Of a stretch of 40,696 nucleotides of DNA, positions 8,055 to 16,203 are shown piece after piece. The stretch's first letter is position 1. Every line of letters begins with the position of its first letter. Source of the stretch: an uncultured bacterium (lineage in GTDB: Bacteria; Patescibacteriota; Minisyncoccia; Phycocordibacterales; UBA2100). The stretch is taken from positions 1 through 40,696 of the forward strand of contig CAIJXH010000004.1 of NCBI GenBank assembly GCA_903824595.1. Direction: 5' to 3'. The notes beneath the pieces are model-generated. The model searched no databases. It saw only the letters and a program-made list of their open reading frames with translations, and was not told the DNA's origin. Both the position numbers and the translations under genes were made by a program.

Positions 8055-8120
8055 ATACAGAGATTATAGACCCACATCATCAATTTTGCGACACTCCCGC
8101 GCCACGAGCTGCGAAATATC

Positions 8121-9329
8121 TCACGTATTCCCTGTTGCGCATGCCCCCACGGCGCACGCAACCGCACGGACAACGCGTGTATCGAACATATCGGGAACTA
8201 TTTTGTCGGCGGTTGGTTTCTTGATCAATCCTGCAATCGCGCGCGCAACCGCAAGCTTCATATCGGGCGTAATGATCCGAACACCATAATCGAGCGCGCC
8301 ACGAAAAATTCCTGGGAACGCAAGAGAGTTATTGATTTGATTTGGGAAATCCGATCTGCCTGTTCCCACCACCATGGCACCGCCTTTTTGCGCTTCATCG
8401 GGCATGATTTCTGGAATGGGATTTGCCATCGCAAACACGATGGCGCGCTCTGCCATACACGCGATATCTTCACACGTCGCAAGTCCAGGACCAGACACAC
8501 CAATCAACACATCGGCACCGCGCAACGCTTCACGCAATCCGCCCGTGATTCCTTCGGGATTTGTAAACGTTGCAAGATCACGTTTATGGTGTTCGGGGCG
8601 TGACACATCGATGCACCCGCGGCTATCAAGTACGATAATCCTCTGCGCACCAGCGGCATGCAATAATTTCGCTATTGCTGTTCCCGCCGCACCTGCGCCC
8701 GAGATAACAACACGCACCGAGTCCATACGCTTATTCACCACCGTGAGTGCGTTGATGAGTCCAGCCAATACGACGATCGCCGTACCATGCTGATCATCGT
8801 GCATAACGGGAATATCGAGCATATCTATAACGCGTCGCTCAACCTCGAAACACACAGGTGCCGCGATATCCTCAAGATTGATCCCTCCAAACGCAGGAGC
8901 AATTGCGCAAATGGTTTCCACAAGAAAATCGACTCGCTCTTGTTGGCGCGCAGCACGGATCCTTTGCGGCACATCAATAACGATGGGCATCGCATCCACT
9001 CCTGCAAACGTTTTGAACAACGCAGCCTTTCCCTCCATTACAGGAAGCGCCCCAAGGGGACCGATGTTACCAAGCCCTAAGACCGCCGACCCGTCAGAGA
9101 TAACAGCCACCATCTTTCCTTTGATCGTATACTCGCGAGCCTTATTCGGATCACCAGCAATCATCGTAGATACCGCAGCAACACCCGGCGTATAGATACG
9201 CGAAAGATCTTTCTTGCTTCTCACGCGCATCGCCGACACCATCCGCACCTTTCCGCCAAGCTTTTTATGGAGCGCGATAGCTTGTTGCGACATGTCGCCA
9301 CTTTGCACCTTCTTTTTTTTCTTTTGCAT
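8121..9329 (-). CDS. Malic enzyme (malate dehydrogenase, oxaloacetate-decarboxylating)
   Basis: 402 residues, the short bacterial type without a phosphotransacetylase domain. Motifs: IYTPGVAAVS near 45, ISDGSAVLGLGNIGPLGALP near 75 with the metal/NAD region, GGINLEDIAAPVCFEVE, MHDDQHGTAIVV, Rossmann SGAGAAGTAIAK and ALPxx-type ANPIPEIMPDEA. It converts malate to pyruvate and CO2 with reduction of NAD(P)+; the cofactor cannot be decided. The basic start MQKKKKK is unusual, but a TGA-TATAGT box lies exactly 6 bases before this ATG, its TGA being the stop codon of pyrB. A second ATG at 9293 is possible. Confidence 0.93.
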   Translation of the reverse strand: MQKKKKKVQSGDMSQQAIALHKKLGGKVRMVSAMRVRSKKDLSRIYTPGVAAVSTMIAGDPNKAREYTIKGKMVAVISDGSAVLGLGNIGPLGALPVMEGKAALFKTFAGVDAMPIVIDVPQRIRAARQQERVDFLVETICAIAPAFGGINLEDIAAPVCFEVERRVIDMLDIPVMHDDQHGTAIVVLAGLINALTVVNKRMDSVRVVISGAGAAGTAIAKLLHAAGAQRIIVLDSRGCIDVSRPEHHKRDLATFTNPEGITGGLREALRGADVLIGVSGPGLATCEDIACMAERAIVFAMANPIPEIMPDEAQKGGAMVVGTGRSDFPNQINNSLAFPGIFRGALDYGVRIITPDMKLAVARAIAGLIKKPTADKIVPDMFDTRVVRAVACAVGACATGNT

Positions 9330-9335
9330 CGCGCT

Positions 9336-9341
9336 ACTATA
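9336..9341 (-). promoter_or_regulatory. Extended -10 box of the malic enzyme gene overlapping the pyrB stop
   Basis: TGA-TATAGT, 6 bases before the ATG at 9329. The TGA (9344-9342) is also the stop codon of pyrB. Confidence 0.6.
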
Positions 9342-10265
9342 TCACTTTCCGCGACTTTTCACTCCTCGCGCGATCGTCTTGAGAATCGCCATGCGTACCA
9401 TAAGTCCGTATCCCACTTGGCGAAAATAAACTGCATGCGGAGAATCATCGACGTCGGGAGAAATTTCGCCAATCCGCGGAAGCGGATGAATGATGATTGC
9501 ACCTTTTTTCATAGAATCAGCAACGGCGCGCGTAATGATGTAGCGTCCTTTCTGTTTTTCGTACTCGACTTCGTTCTTGATCCACTCTTTTGCGATGCGC
9601 GTCTGATAGAGCACGTCAGCCTCCTTTACCACGTGATGCATGGATTCTACTTCTTCCCACGCCACGCCCTTACGCGTGAGATACTCTTTTACATCATCGT
9701 CCATGCGAAGTTCGGGCGACGACACAAAGGTGATGCGAATCTTTTTGTATTTACCGAGCAGATATGAGAGCGAGCGTGTCGAGCGATAGTATTTGAGATT
9801 GCCGATAAACGCGACATGAATGTTGTCTTGTCGTTTGAGCTCACGCTGAATGGTGTACAGATCGAGAAGCGCTTGCGTGGGATGTTGTCCGAGATTGCCA
9901 TCGCCCGCGTTGATAATCGGCACGGGCGACAGTGCTGCCGCACGATCGGCAGCGCCTGTTTCCATGTGTCGCATGACGATCATATCGGCATACTGCCCTA
10001 TTACTTTGATAGAATCTTCGAGCGTCTCACCTTTCGATTGCGAAGAAGACTCACGTCCGTTTTCCATCGTAATGACATGACCGCCAAGCCGATACATCGC
10101 CGACTCAAACGAAAGCCGCGTACGCGTGGAAGGTTCATAAAAAAGAGAGGCAAGTACCTTGCCTTTGAGTGATTGATCGCGCTTACCTTCAAGTGCGGTT
10201 GCGAGCGCGAAAAGCTTTTGAATGGATTCTCTGGTACATTGCTGCGTCTCGATTAGATGCTGCAT
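9342..10265 (-). CDS. pyrB: Aspartate carbamoyltransferase catalytic subunit
   Basis: 307 residues from ATG 10265, the standard length; the frame is open further upstream but that part overlaps pyrC and its promoter. Carbamoyl-phosphate site FYEPSTRTRLSFE near 42-54, the loop SSSQSKGETLED, HPTQALLDL and IIHPLPR identify it as ATCase rather than ornithine carbamoyltransferase. It joins carbamoyl phosphate and aspartate in the second step of pyrimidine synthesis. It is divergent from pyrC with 46 bases between. No pyrI regulatory subunit is nearby. Confidence 0.95.
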   Translation of the reverse strand: MQHLIETQQCTRESIQKLFALATALEGKRDQSLKGKVLASLFYEPSTRTRLSFESAMYRLGGHVITMENGRESSSQSKGETLEDSIKVIGQYADMIVMRHMETGAADRAAALSPVPIINAGDGNLGQHPTQALLDLYTIQRELKRQDNIHVAFIGNLKYYRSTRSLSYLLGKYKKIRITFVSSPELRMDDDVKEYLTRKGVAWEEVESMHHVVKEADVLYQTRIAKEWIKNEVEYEKQKGRYIITRAVADSMKKGAIIIHPLPRIGEISPDVDDSPHAVYFRQVGYGLMVRMAILKTIARGVKSRGK

Positions 10266-10273
10266 CAGCGCGC

Positions 10274-10279
10274 AGTATA
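10274..10279 (-). promoter_or_regulatory. Extended -10 box of pyrB
   Basis: TGA-TATACT on the minus strand, 8 bases before the pyrB ATG at 10265. It is back to back with the pyrC box at 10298-10303. Confidence 0.6.
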
Positions 10280-10297
10280 TCACTGCTAGTTTTCTTG

Positions 10298-10303
10298 TAT
10301 ACT
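10298..10303 (+). promoter_or_regulatory. -10 box of pyrC
   Basis: TATACT ends 8 bases before the pyrC ATG at 10312. The two divergent boxes are only 18 bases apart, leaving no room for separate -35 elements outside the shared 46-base spacer. Confidence 0.55.
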
Positions 10304-10311
10304 GAAACCGC

Positions 10312-11394
10312 ATGCGCACCACCACCCTCACCATACGACGCCCGTTTGATGCACACGTCCATCTACGCACGGGATCAACACTTCGTGCGGTAACACCTTG
10401 TACAACCGCCCGATTCGGACGGGCGGTCATCATGCCAAATACCGAACCGCCTATCGAGACCGTCGCACAAGCTGCTCTATACAAAAAAGAAATTCTGTCC
10501 GCCGTACCGAGCGGACAATCGTTTGATCCGCTCATGACGCTCTACCTCACAAAAAATCTCACACCCGCCGACATAGAGAAAGGTGCGACACATGACGTGT
10601 GCAAAATTTATGGCGTCAAATCATATCCTTTCGGAGCGACGACAAATTCGCAATACGGATTCCGTTCCATTCTCGAGGCAAAAGACATCGTACGCACACT
10701 CGAAGAAACAGGTATCCCACTGCTTCTTCACGGAGAAGTACACGTGAACGAACAAGGAGAAGCAGAAGATCCGTACGATGGAGAACGACTTTTTATCGCC
10801 GACACACTTCCGCGCCTCCTTGAATCTTACCCGAAACTGAAAATTTCGCTCGAACACATTACCACCATCGAAGCGATCGAGTTCATGGAAAAAAACGGCG
10901 AATCGGGAAAACTTGTCGCCACGGTAACACCACATCATCTGCTCTACGACCGTCGCCACGCATTCTCGGGCGGCTATCGCGCGCTGTTACACTGCAAACC
11001 GCTCGTGAAGCGCCACGAAGATCGCGAGCGTCTCCGCGACATGATGAAAAAAGGATTTCCGTTCGTATACGCAGGAACTGATTCCGCACCTCATCCAGAA
11101 TCAAAAAAATTCTCTTCGTGCTGCGCATTCGGCGTATTCAACGCCCCCGCAGCCGTGGAACTCTACGCGCACGTGTTCGACGACATCGGCGCACTCAACA
11201 AGCTTGAAGATTTTCTCTCGGTCAATGGTCCGCGTTTTTTCGGTTTAGCTCCCGACATCGACACCATCAAGCTTGAGAAAAAAGATTGGCACATCACCGA
11301 GCCGATCGTCACCGACGAAGGAACCAGAATCTTTCCCATCTACCACGCTATCCACGGCTTGGGTAATGAGGTAATGCGATGGAAAATCGCATAG
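10312..11394 (+). CDS. pyrC: Dihydroorotase
   Basis: 360 residues, the E. coli PyrC-like (short) class. Zinc ligands are visible: DAHVH (His15, His17), GVKSYPFGATTN with the lysine that is carbamylated, LLLHGEVH, SLEHITT, and the catalytic Asp in YAGTDSAPH. It cyclises carbamoyl aspartate to dihydroorotate, the step after PyrB, and is divergently transcribed from pyrB through a shared promoter region. Later enzymes of the pathway are not in this window. Confidence 0.95.
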   Translation: MRTTTLTIRRPFDAHVHLRTGSTLRAVTPCTTARFGRAVIMPNTEPPIETVAQAALYKKEILSAVPSGQSFDPLMTLYLTKNLTPADIEKGATHDVCKIYGVKSYPFGATTNSQYGFRSILEAKDIVRTLEETGIPLLLHGEVHVNEQGEAEDPYDGERLFIADTLPRLLESYPKLKISLEHITTIEAIEFMEKNGESGKLVATVTPHHLLYDRRHAFSGGYRALLHCKPLVKRHEDRERLRDMMKKGFPFVYAGTDSAPHPESKKFSSCCAFGVFNAPAAVELYAHVFDDIGALNKLEDFLSVNGPRFFGLAPDIDTIKLEKKDWHITEPIVTDEGTRIFPIYHAIHGLGNEVMRWKIA

Positions 11395-11404
11395 CACGCA
11401 AACC

Positions 11405-13357
11405 CTACACCAACGGCGCGTGTTCAATATCTTCTTTTTTCTTGGGCGTAATGCCATGCGCGATAAGGATTTTTTCAAAATCGTCGCGCTCAATGGTTTC
11501 TACCTCCACGAGCTTTTCGGCAATCGCACACATCGCATCATGATGTTTCGTAATAACTTTTTCGGCTTTCTTGTACGAACCGTCGATGATGCGCTTCACC
11601 TCGGCGTCGATTTGTGCAGCAAGCTCCTGTGACTGTTCACCTCCCTCTATACCCGTACCAAAAAGCGTCCGCCCACCAGCGCTCTCAAGAGCGATCGGCC
11701 CCACTTTATCGGACATGCCATATCGCGTCACCATGTCGCGCGCAAGCGCCGAAAGCACCTGCAAATCATTCGATGCTCCCGTCGTCACATCTTCGAAAAT
11801 CATTTTTTCGGCAATGTATCCACCGAGCGACACCGCAATGTCATCAAGAAACTCTTTCTTTGACTGCATCTTGCGATCCTCAAGAGGGAGCTTGAGCGTA
11901 TAGCCAGCAGCGCGTCCACGACTGATAATTGAAACCTTGTGCACAGGATCAGCATAAGGCAACACCGATGACACGATTGCATGACCTGCTTCGTGGTATG
12001 CCGTAATTTCTTTCTCTTTTTTGTTGAGCACATGACTCCGTCGCTCGGGACCAAGCATAACTTTCTCGATGCTTCGTATGAGATCATATTGAGTGACTTC
12101 GCGACGATTTTCTCGTGCCGCGAGAATCGCCGCTTCGTTCATGAGATTGGCAAGATCAGCTCCTGAAAACCCTGGCGTGCGTTCGGCAATAACCGAAAAC
12201 GCAACATCAGGACCCATTGGCTTCGCGCGTGAGTGCGTGCGCAATATGTCCTCTCGATCTTTCCTGTCGGGAAGATCGATAGTGACTCGGCGATCAAACC
12301 GCCCGGGACGAAGAAGCGCGGGATCCAACACGTCTGGTCGATTAGTAGCCGCCATTACAATAACTTTTTCGTTGGGCTCAAATCCGTCCATCTCTACAAG
12401 CACTTGATTTAGCGTCTGCTCACGCTCGTCGTTGCCGCCACCAATACCACTACCGCGCACGCGACCCACCGCATCAATTTCATCAATAAAAACGATTGCC
12501 GGGGCCGCTTTTTTTGCCGTATCAAAAAGATCGCGCACTCGAGATGCGCCAACTCCCACAAACATTTCCACAAATTCCGATCCAGAAATAGAGAAAAACG
12601 GCACTCCCGCTTCACCCGCCACCGCCCGAGCGAGCAGTGTTTTGCCCGTGCCAGGCGCACCCATAAGCACGACACCTTTTGGAATTCGAGCACCAATCTG
12701 GATGAATTTTTTTGGATTTTTCAAGAAGTCCACAATCTCTGTCAATTCTTCTTTTGCTTCGCGAGCTCCAGCCACATCGGCAAACGTAACCTTCTGCCCT
12801 TGATCTTCAGGGGACGTGAGTCGCGCCAAGCTTCTCCCAAACGTAAACGCCTGCATTCCCCCAGAACGCACCTGTCGCGAAAGATACCACACGATACCAA
12901 ACAGGAGCGCTATGGGAAGTATGAGCGGCATTAGCGTAAGAAACCAAAAGCGCGCGCCACTCTCATCTTTGACCTCAATGTTCACCGCATCCAGCTTGTC
13001 TTGCGCCAATCCGTAATTCGCCAGTGTTTGAGTGAACGACGCCTCATTTTCTTTGCGCGACTTCCTCTGCACTTCTTTTTCACCGCCGACACTTTTGTAC
13101 GTTGCGGTTATTTGATCTCCCTCGACAACAATCGCGGCAATCTTCCCCGCGCCAACATCATTCGCAATTTGTGAGAGCGGAACCGTATCAATACTTGTAA
13201 GAAAGAACTTCTTGATCGAGGAATATCCTGTCGAAAGGAGCAAGAACACCACAAACGCTATTACAAACTGCGCCGCAAGCGACGGGTTTCCCTTTGGAAC
13301 CCTTGGCGGAACATCGGATCGACGAGGCATTTTTTTTGGATCAGAATTATTCAACAT
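11405..13357 (-). CDS. ftsH: ATP-dependent zinc metalloprotease FtsH
   Basis: 650 residues from ATG 13357; an 11-residue upstream extension to 13390 would contain the promoter. Two membrane helices ([12 protein letters not shown] and [20 protein letters not shown]) bracket a small extracytoplasmic domain. The AAA+ module has [17 protein letters not shown] and [19 protein letters not shown]; the M41 protease has HEAGH. It degrades damaged membrane and short-lived cytosolic proteins. Divergent from smpB. The C-terminus after the protease domain is short and ends [12 protein letters not shown]. Confidence 0.97.
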   Translation of the reverse strand: MLNNSDPKKMPRRSDVPPRVPKGNPSLAAQFVIAFVVFLLLSTGYSSIKKFFLTSIDTVPLSQIANDVGAGKIAAIVVEGDQITATYKSVGGEKEVQRKSRKENEASFTQTLANYGLAQDKLDAVNIEVKDESGARFWFLTLMPLILPIALLFGIVWYLSRQVRSGGMQAFTFGRSLARLTSPEDQGQKVTFADVAGAREAKEELTEIVDFLKNPKKFIQIGARIPKGVVLMGAPGTGKTLLARAVAGEAGVPFFSISGSEFVEMFVGVGASRVRDLFDTAKKAAPAIVFIDEIDAVGRVRGSGIGGGNDEREQTLNQVLVEMDGFEPNEKVIVMAATNRPDVLDPALLRPGRFDRRVTIDLPDRKDREDILRTHSRAKPMGPDVAFSVIAERTPGFSGADLANLMNEAAILAARENRREVTQYDLIRSIEKVMLGPERRSHVLNKKEKEITAYHEAGHAIVSSVLPYADPVHKVSIISRGRAAGYTLKLPLEDRKMQSKKEFLDDIAVSLGGYIAEKMIFEDVTTGASNDLQVLSALARDMVTRYGMSDKVGPIALESAGGRTLFGTGIEGGEQSQELAAQIDAEVKRIIDGSYKKAEKVITKHHDAMCAIAEKLVEVETIERDDFEKILIAHGITPKKKEDIEHAPLV

Positions 13358-13367
13358 ACACTGAGAC

Positions 13368-13373
13368 ATTATA
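13368..13373 (-). promoter_or_regulatory. -10 box of ftsH
   Basis: TATAAT on the minus strand, 10 bases before the ATG at 13357. No TGN extension; about 40 bases from the divergent smpB box. Confidence 0.55.
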
Positions 13374-13414
13374 CACATCTCTACAGACAAAAGAAAAACG
13401 ATCGCTGTTGATGC

Positions 13415-13420
13415 TATAGT
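13415..13420 (+). promoter_or_regulatory. Extended -10 box of smpB
   Basis: TGC-TATAGT ends 6 bases before the smpB ATG at 13427. Confidence 0.65.
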
Positions 13421-13426
13421 AGCGGC

Positions 13427-13867
13427 ATGTCACTTTTGCATAATACTCGCGCAACGTTTGACTACACGATCCTCGAAGAAATGGAGGTAGGTATTGAATT
13501 ATTGGGCACCGAGGTACATTCTATTCGCACCGATAACGGATCACTCAAGGGCGCTCGTGTCATAGTTCGTGGCGGTGAAGCGTATCTTATTGGCGCACAC
13601 ATTCCCCCATGGCAGTCAGCTAATACAAGTGCTTCATATGATCCAGAACGGCCTCGTCGTCTGTTGTTGGAAAAACGCCACATAGCACGTCTTGCATCTG
13701 CAGAGTCCGAAAAAGGCTTGACAATTATCCCAATTCAAATGTACAATAAACACCGGTATCTGAAGCTTCGTATTGCAATCGTACGCGGAAAGAAAAAGGA
13801 AGACAAACGCCATTCCATCCGTGAACGAGAGGAGAAACGCCGCATTGATCGCACCTTGAAACAATAA
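13427..13867 (+). CDS. smpB: SsrA-binding protein SmpB
   Basis: 146 residues, normal length. Motifs: TRATFDYTILEEMEVGIELLGTEV-type OB fold start, the stretch GEAYLIGAHI, and RLLLEKRHIARLA; the basic tail KKEDKRHSIREREEKRRIDRTLKQ matches the helical C-terminus that enters the decoding site. SmpB escorts tmRNA to stalled ribosomes. The tmRNA gene lies 86 bases downstream on the same strand, so both components of trans-translation are adjacent, as in E. coli. Confidence 0.97.
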   Translation: MSLLHNTRATFDYTILEEMEVGIELLGTEVHSIRTDNGSLKGARVIVRGGEAYLIGAHIPPWQSANTSASYDPERPRRLLLEKRHIARLASAESEKGLTIIPIQMYNKHRYLKLRIAIVRGKKKEDKRHSIREREEKRRIDRTLKQ

Positions 13868-13919
13868 ATAGGATTTAGGATTGTGGTCCAGCCTGTCCCC
13901 GAATGTCTTTGAACCAAGA

Positions 13920-13938
13920 ACCAAGGACGGTCCTTGGT
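13920..13938 (+). other. Hairpin between smpB and ssrA
   Basis: An 8-base perfect stem (ACCAAGGA/TCCTTGGT) with loop CGG, 15 bases before the tmRNA 5' end. No T-run follows, so it is unlikely to be a terminator. It may be a processing or pausing site in a joint smpB-ssrA transcript. Confidence 0.4.
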
Positions 13939-13953
13939 ATTCGAAATCATTTG

Positions 13954-14353
13954 GGGGGTGACTGGCTTCGACAGTGAAATCAGCGCATGCGAATGCGCGG
14001 CAGGAGCGGATGACTCCTTTCAACGTCCAAACTTCAAGTGCGAACAAAGTAGCACGGGCAGTCCTTTCGCCTATCCAGATGAAGGACTTGCAGCTCGCTT
14101 ACGCTCTCGTAGCCTAAGCGCCGTCCGATGATCCGAAACTTGATCAAGATCACTCGGGCGTAAAAATCTCAAGTGCAAGCATGTAGTGTCCCACACATGC
14201 CCCAAGGGACGGGACTAGAACGATGGTGATTCTGTTCGTCTCATACACCATTACTTGAATACGTCTTCAATGACGACCAAGACGATCCACGCCGCGTCGA
14301 TGTTCGTTTGTGTTTTTCGCTGGACCGGGGTTCGATTCCCCGCACCTCCACCA
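13954..14353 (+). ncRNA. ssrA: Transfer-messenger RNA
   Basis: 400 bases. The 5' end GGGGGTGACTGGCTTCGAC pairs with 3' CACCTCC in a tRNA-like acceptor, and the T arm CCGGGGTTCGATTCCCCG is followed by CACCTCC-A-CCA, so CCA is encoded. A tag reading frame starts at GCG 14040 (A-N-K-V) and ends Y-A-L-V-A before TAA at 14115-14117: 25 codons, long for a tag (E. coli has 10), ending in the hydrophobic -ALVA type that proteases such as ClpXP or FtsH recognise. The start is inferred from the AN beginning, the ending and the open frame. Pseudoknot regions follow to about 14290. Confidence 0.95.
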
Positions 14354-14409
14354 ATCGAAACTTCCACAAAAATCGCCTGTGACACGCTCGTCGATATGAC
14401 GACGCGCAA

Positions 14410-14436
14410 AACAACACATCATTTCGAGGTGTTGTT
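14410..14436 (-). terminator. Possible terminator of the dehydrogenase/GNAT unit
   Basis: An 8-base stem (AACAACAC/GTGTTGTT) followed on the minus strand by TTGCGC. It overlaps the stop codon of the SDR gene. The T-run is weak, so the call is tentative. Confidence 0.4.
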
Positions 14437-15111
14437 GCGTATTACGAGATTGTCATCGCTATGCTCTTGTCGAAGGTGCGTGCAGATCGTCTCGGCAACA
14501 AACGCGGGCGAAAGATAGTACGCAAAGTCGTCTGGTTTCTGTTCATCAAACAATGCTGTGTGCATCCGATCAGGAAACACACTCATCACACGCACACCCG
14601 AGCCAGCACATTCCGCACGCAATGATTCGGTAAACCCTCGCACCGCCCACTTACTCGCACAATACGCGGATGAAGTCGGCCTGCCTGAAAGCGCGCTTGT
14701 GGAAGCAATATTGATGATCGTACCGCCCCCTTTTTTCCTCATGATCGCAAGCGCCTCTTTTGATCCAGCGATCGTACCCAACACATTTACCGCAAACATC
14801 TCGCGCACACGCAACATATCAAGACCTTCTACAGGACAATGAGGCATCCATACAGCAGCATTGTTGATCCACACATCAACATGCCCGAGCGAAGACGCGT
14901 ACTGCGCAAGCGCGCGCACATCAGCTTCGTGAGCAACGTCCGCAACCCATGCGTAAGCACCCACTTCTTTCGCCATTGCTTCCAGTTCAACCCTGTTGGA
15001 TTCTGGCGCACACACAACCACCGCACACTCTTGTGCAACAAACAAACGTGCGAGCTCCTTTCCAAGTCCGCGACTCCCTCCCGTTATCACGACGACATTG
15101 GTGGCAGACAT
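14419..15111 (-). CDS. Short-chain dehydrogenase/reductase
   Basis: 230 residues, classical SDR. NAD(P) motif TGGSRGLGKE at 10-19, structural NNAAVW near 85, catalytic Ser in NIASTSALSG, and YCASK with the catalytic Tyr and Lys. The substrate is unknown; the family acts on sugars, lipids and carbonyl compounds. It starts 3 bases after the GNAT gene stops and is probably co-transcribed with it. Confidence 0.9.
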   Translation of the reverse strand: MSATNVVVITGGSRGLGKELARLFVAQECAVVVCAPESNRVELEAMAKEVGAYAWVADVAHEADVRALAQYASSLGHVDVWINNAAVWMPHCPVEGLDMLRVREMFAVNVLGTIAGSKEALAIMRKKGGGTIINIASTSALSGRPTSSAYCASKWAVRGFTESLRAECAGSGVRVMSVFPDRMHTALFDEQKPDDFAYYLSPAFVAETICTHLRQEHSDDNLVIRNNTSK

Positions 15112-15114
15112 ACT

Positions 15115-15540
15115 CTACATCATCATGCGATACACATTTGTCTCCTTTTTTTCAAAACCAAGCTTCTGGTACAGTTCGTTTGCCGCAACACGCGAAGGCT
15201 TGCTTGTAAGGCTCACAGAAACTGCGTGACGAGCTCGAGCACGCTCAATGAGTTTCTGTATGAGCACGCTTCCCAAACCGCGACCGCGACACTGTTCATC
15301 CACCACCACGTCTTCTATGTGAGAAAATATTCCTGCGAGAGTTCGCACCACAACAATGGTCGCCATTCCCACGATGTTCCCCGCATCTCGCACCACCCAC
15401 ACTTCAGTTCCTGTGTGAGAAATGGATTTTTTCATAGACACGGCGGACACACGAATCGTGCGAGATAGTTGCGCATACAAAGAAACAATCGCGCGCATGT
15501 CATGCGAATCAATCACTCGCAAACGCGAAAGTTTTCCCAT
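15115..15540 (-). CDS. GNAT-family N-acetyltransferase
   Basis: 141 residues from ATG 15540. The acetyl-CoA-binding motif A is clear: IEDVVVDEQCRGRGLGSVLIQKLIERAR, with the R-G-R-G-L-G-S pyrophosphate loop; NELYQKLGFEKK is the usual C-terminal GNAT strand. Substrate unknown. An upstream in-frame ATG at 15564 lies beyond a TACTAT box (7 bases before 15540), so the shorter start is preferred. Divergent from the nuclease gene; followed directly by the SDR gene. Confidence 0.88.
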   Translation of the reverse strand: MGKLSRLRVIDSHDMRAIVSLYAQLSRTIRVSAVSMKKSISHTGTEVWVVRDAGNIVGMATIVVVRTLAGIFSHIEDVVVDEQCRGRGLGSVLIQKLIERARARHAVSVSLTSKPSRVAANELYQKLGFEKKETNVYRMMM

Positions 15541-15547
15541 GAGTGAT

Positions 15548-15553
15548 ATAGTA
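15548..15553 (-). promoter_or_regulatory. -10-like box of the GNAT gene
   Basis: TACTAT, 7 bases before the ATG at 15540, no TGN extension. Confidence 0.4.
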
Positions 15554-15571
15554 CCTCCAATCAAGGCGCGC

Positions 15572-15577
15572 TACAAT
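15572..15577 (+). promoter_or_regulatory. -10 box of the thermonuclease gene
   Basis: TACAAT, 9 bases before the ATG at 15587; divergent from the GNAT box. Confidence 0.45.
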
Positions 15578-15586
15578 AAAACCATC

Positions 15587-16189
15587 ATGAAACAAGCGCG
15601 CGACAATGCGACAATGATCATCAGCATAAGTGTTGCGTGCATGATGCTTGTGTATGCATTCCACGCATCAAAAAACATGACGCGTACGCAAGAAGTGACC
15701 TCATCTGCGATTGCAGTCGAGCTGGCACCACCACCTCACGTTACATCGCTTGGATGGTATCCTGTGGTACGCGTGCTGGATGGTGATACTATTATCATAG
15801 AGAAAGATGGTCGTGACGTGCATGTGCGACTCATCGGTTTGGACACCCCAGAGACAGTCGACCCGCGCACGCCAATCCAGTGTTTTGGCAAAGAGGCATC
15901 GGATGAGGCACGACGTGTTCTTGATGGAGTATCAGTACGCATTGAGACAGACTCCTCGCAAGATACATACGATCAGTACGGTCGACTTCTCGCCTACGTA
16001 TACGCACCATCATCTACGCATCCCGATGGATTTCTGTTCAATCAATTTATGATCGCCGAAGGATACGGTCACGAATATACGTATCGCACGCCTTACCTAT
16101 ACCAGACATTATTCAAGGCCGCAGAACAAGCTGCGCATGCCGCAGGAAAAGGATTGTGGGCCGCTTCTGCATGCGTAGACACGCCATGA
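15587..16189 (+). CDS. Membrane-anchored or secreted thermonuclease (SNase domain)
   Basis: 200 residues from ATG 15587. A hydrophobic segment (about 10-26, MIISISVACMMLVYAF) anchors or exports the protein. The staphylococcal nuclease fold follows: RVLDGDTIII, VRLIGLDTPETVDP with a catalytic-type Arg, YDQYGRLLAYVY with the second Arg, and GYGHEYTY. It probably cuts DNA or RNA outside the membrane, a plausible source of nucleotides for a symbiotic cell with limited synthesis; that role is inference. The M15 gene starts 14 bases after its stop. Confidence 0.9.
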   Translation: MKQARDNATMIISISVACMMLVYAFHASKNMTRTQEVTSSAIAVELAPPPHVTSLGWYPVVRVLDGDTIIIEKDGRDVHVRLIGLDTPETVDPRTPIQCFGKEASDEARRVLDGVSVRIETDSSQDTYDQYGRLLAYVYAPSSTHPDGFLFNQFMIAEGYGHEYTYRTPYLYQTLFKAAEQAAHAAGKGLWAASACVDTP

Positions 16190-16191
16190 CG

Positions 16192-16197
16192 TATACT
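16192..16197 (+). promoter_or_regulatory. -10 box of the M15 peptidase gene
   Basis: TATACT, 6 bases before the ATG at 16204, placed just after the nuclease stop codon. Confidence 0.55.
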
Positions 16198-16203
16198 AGA
16201 ATT

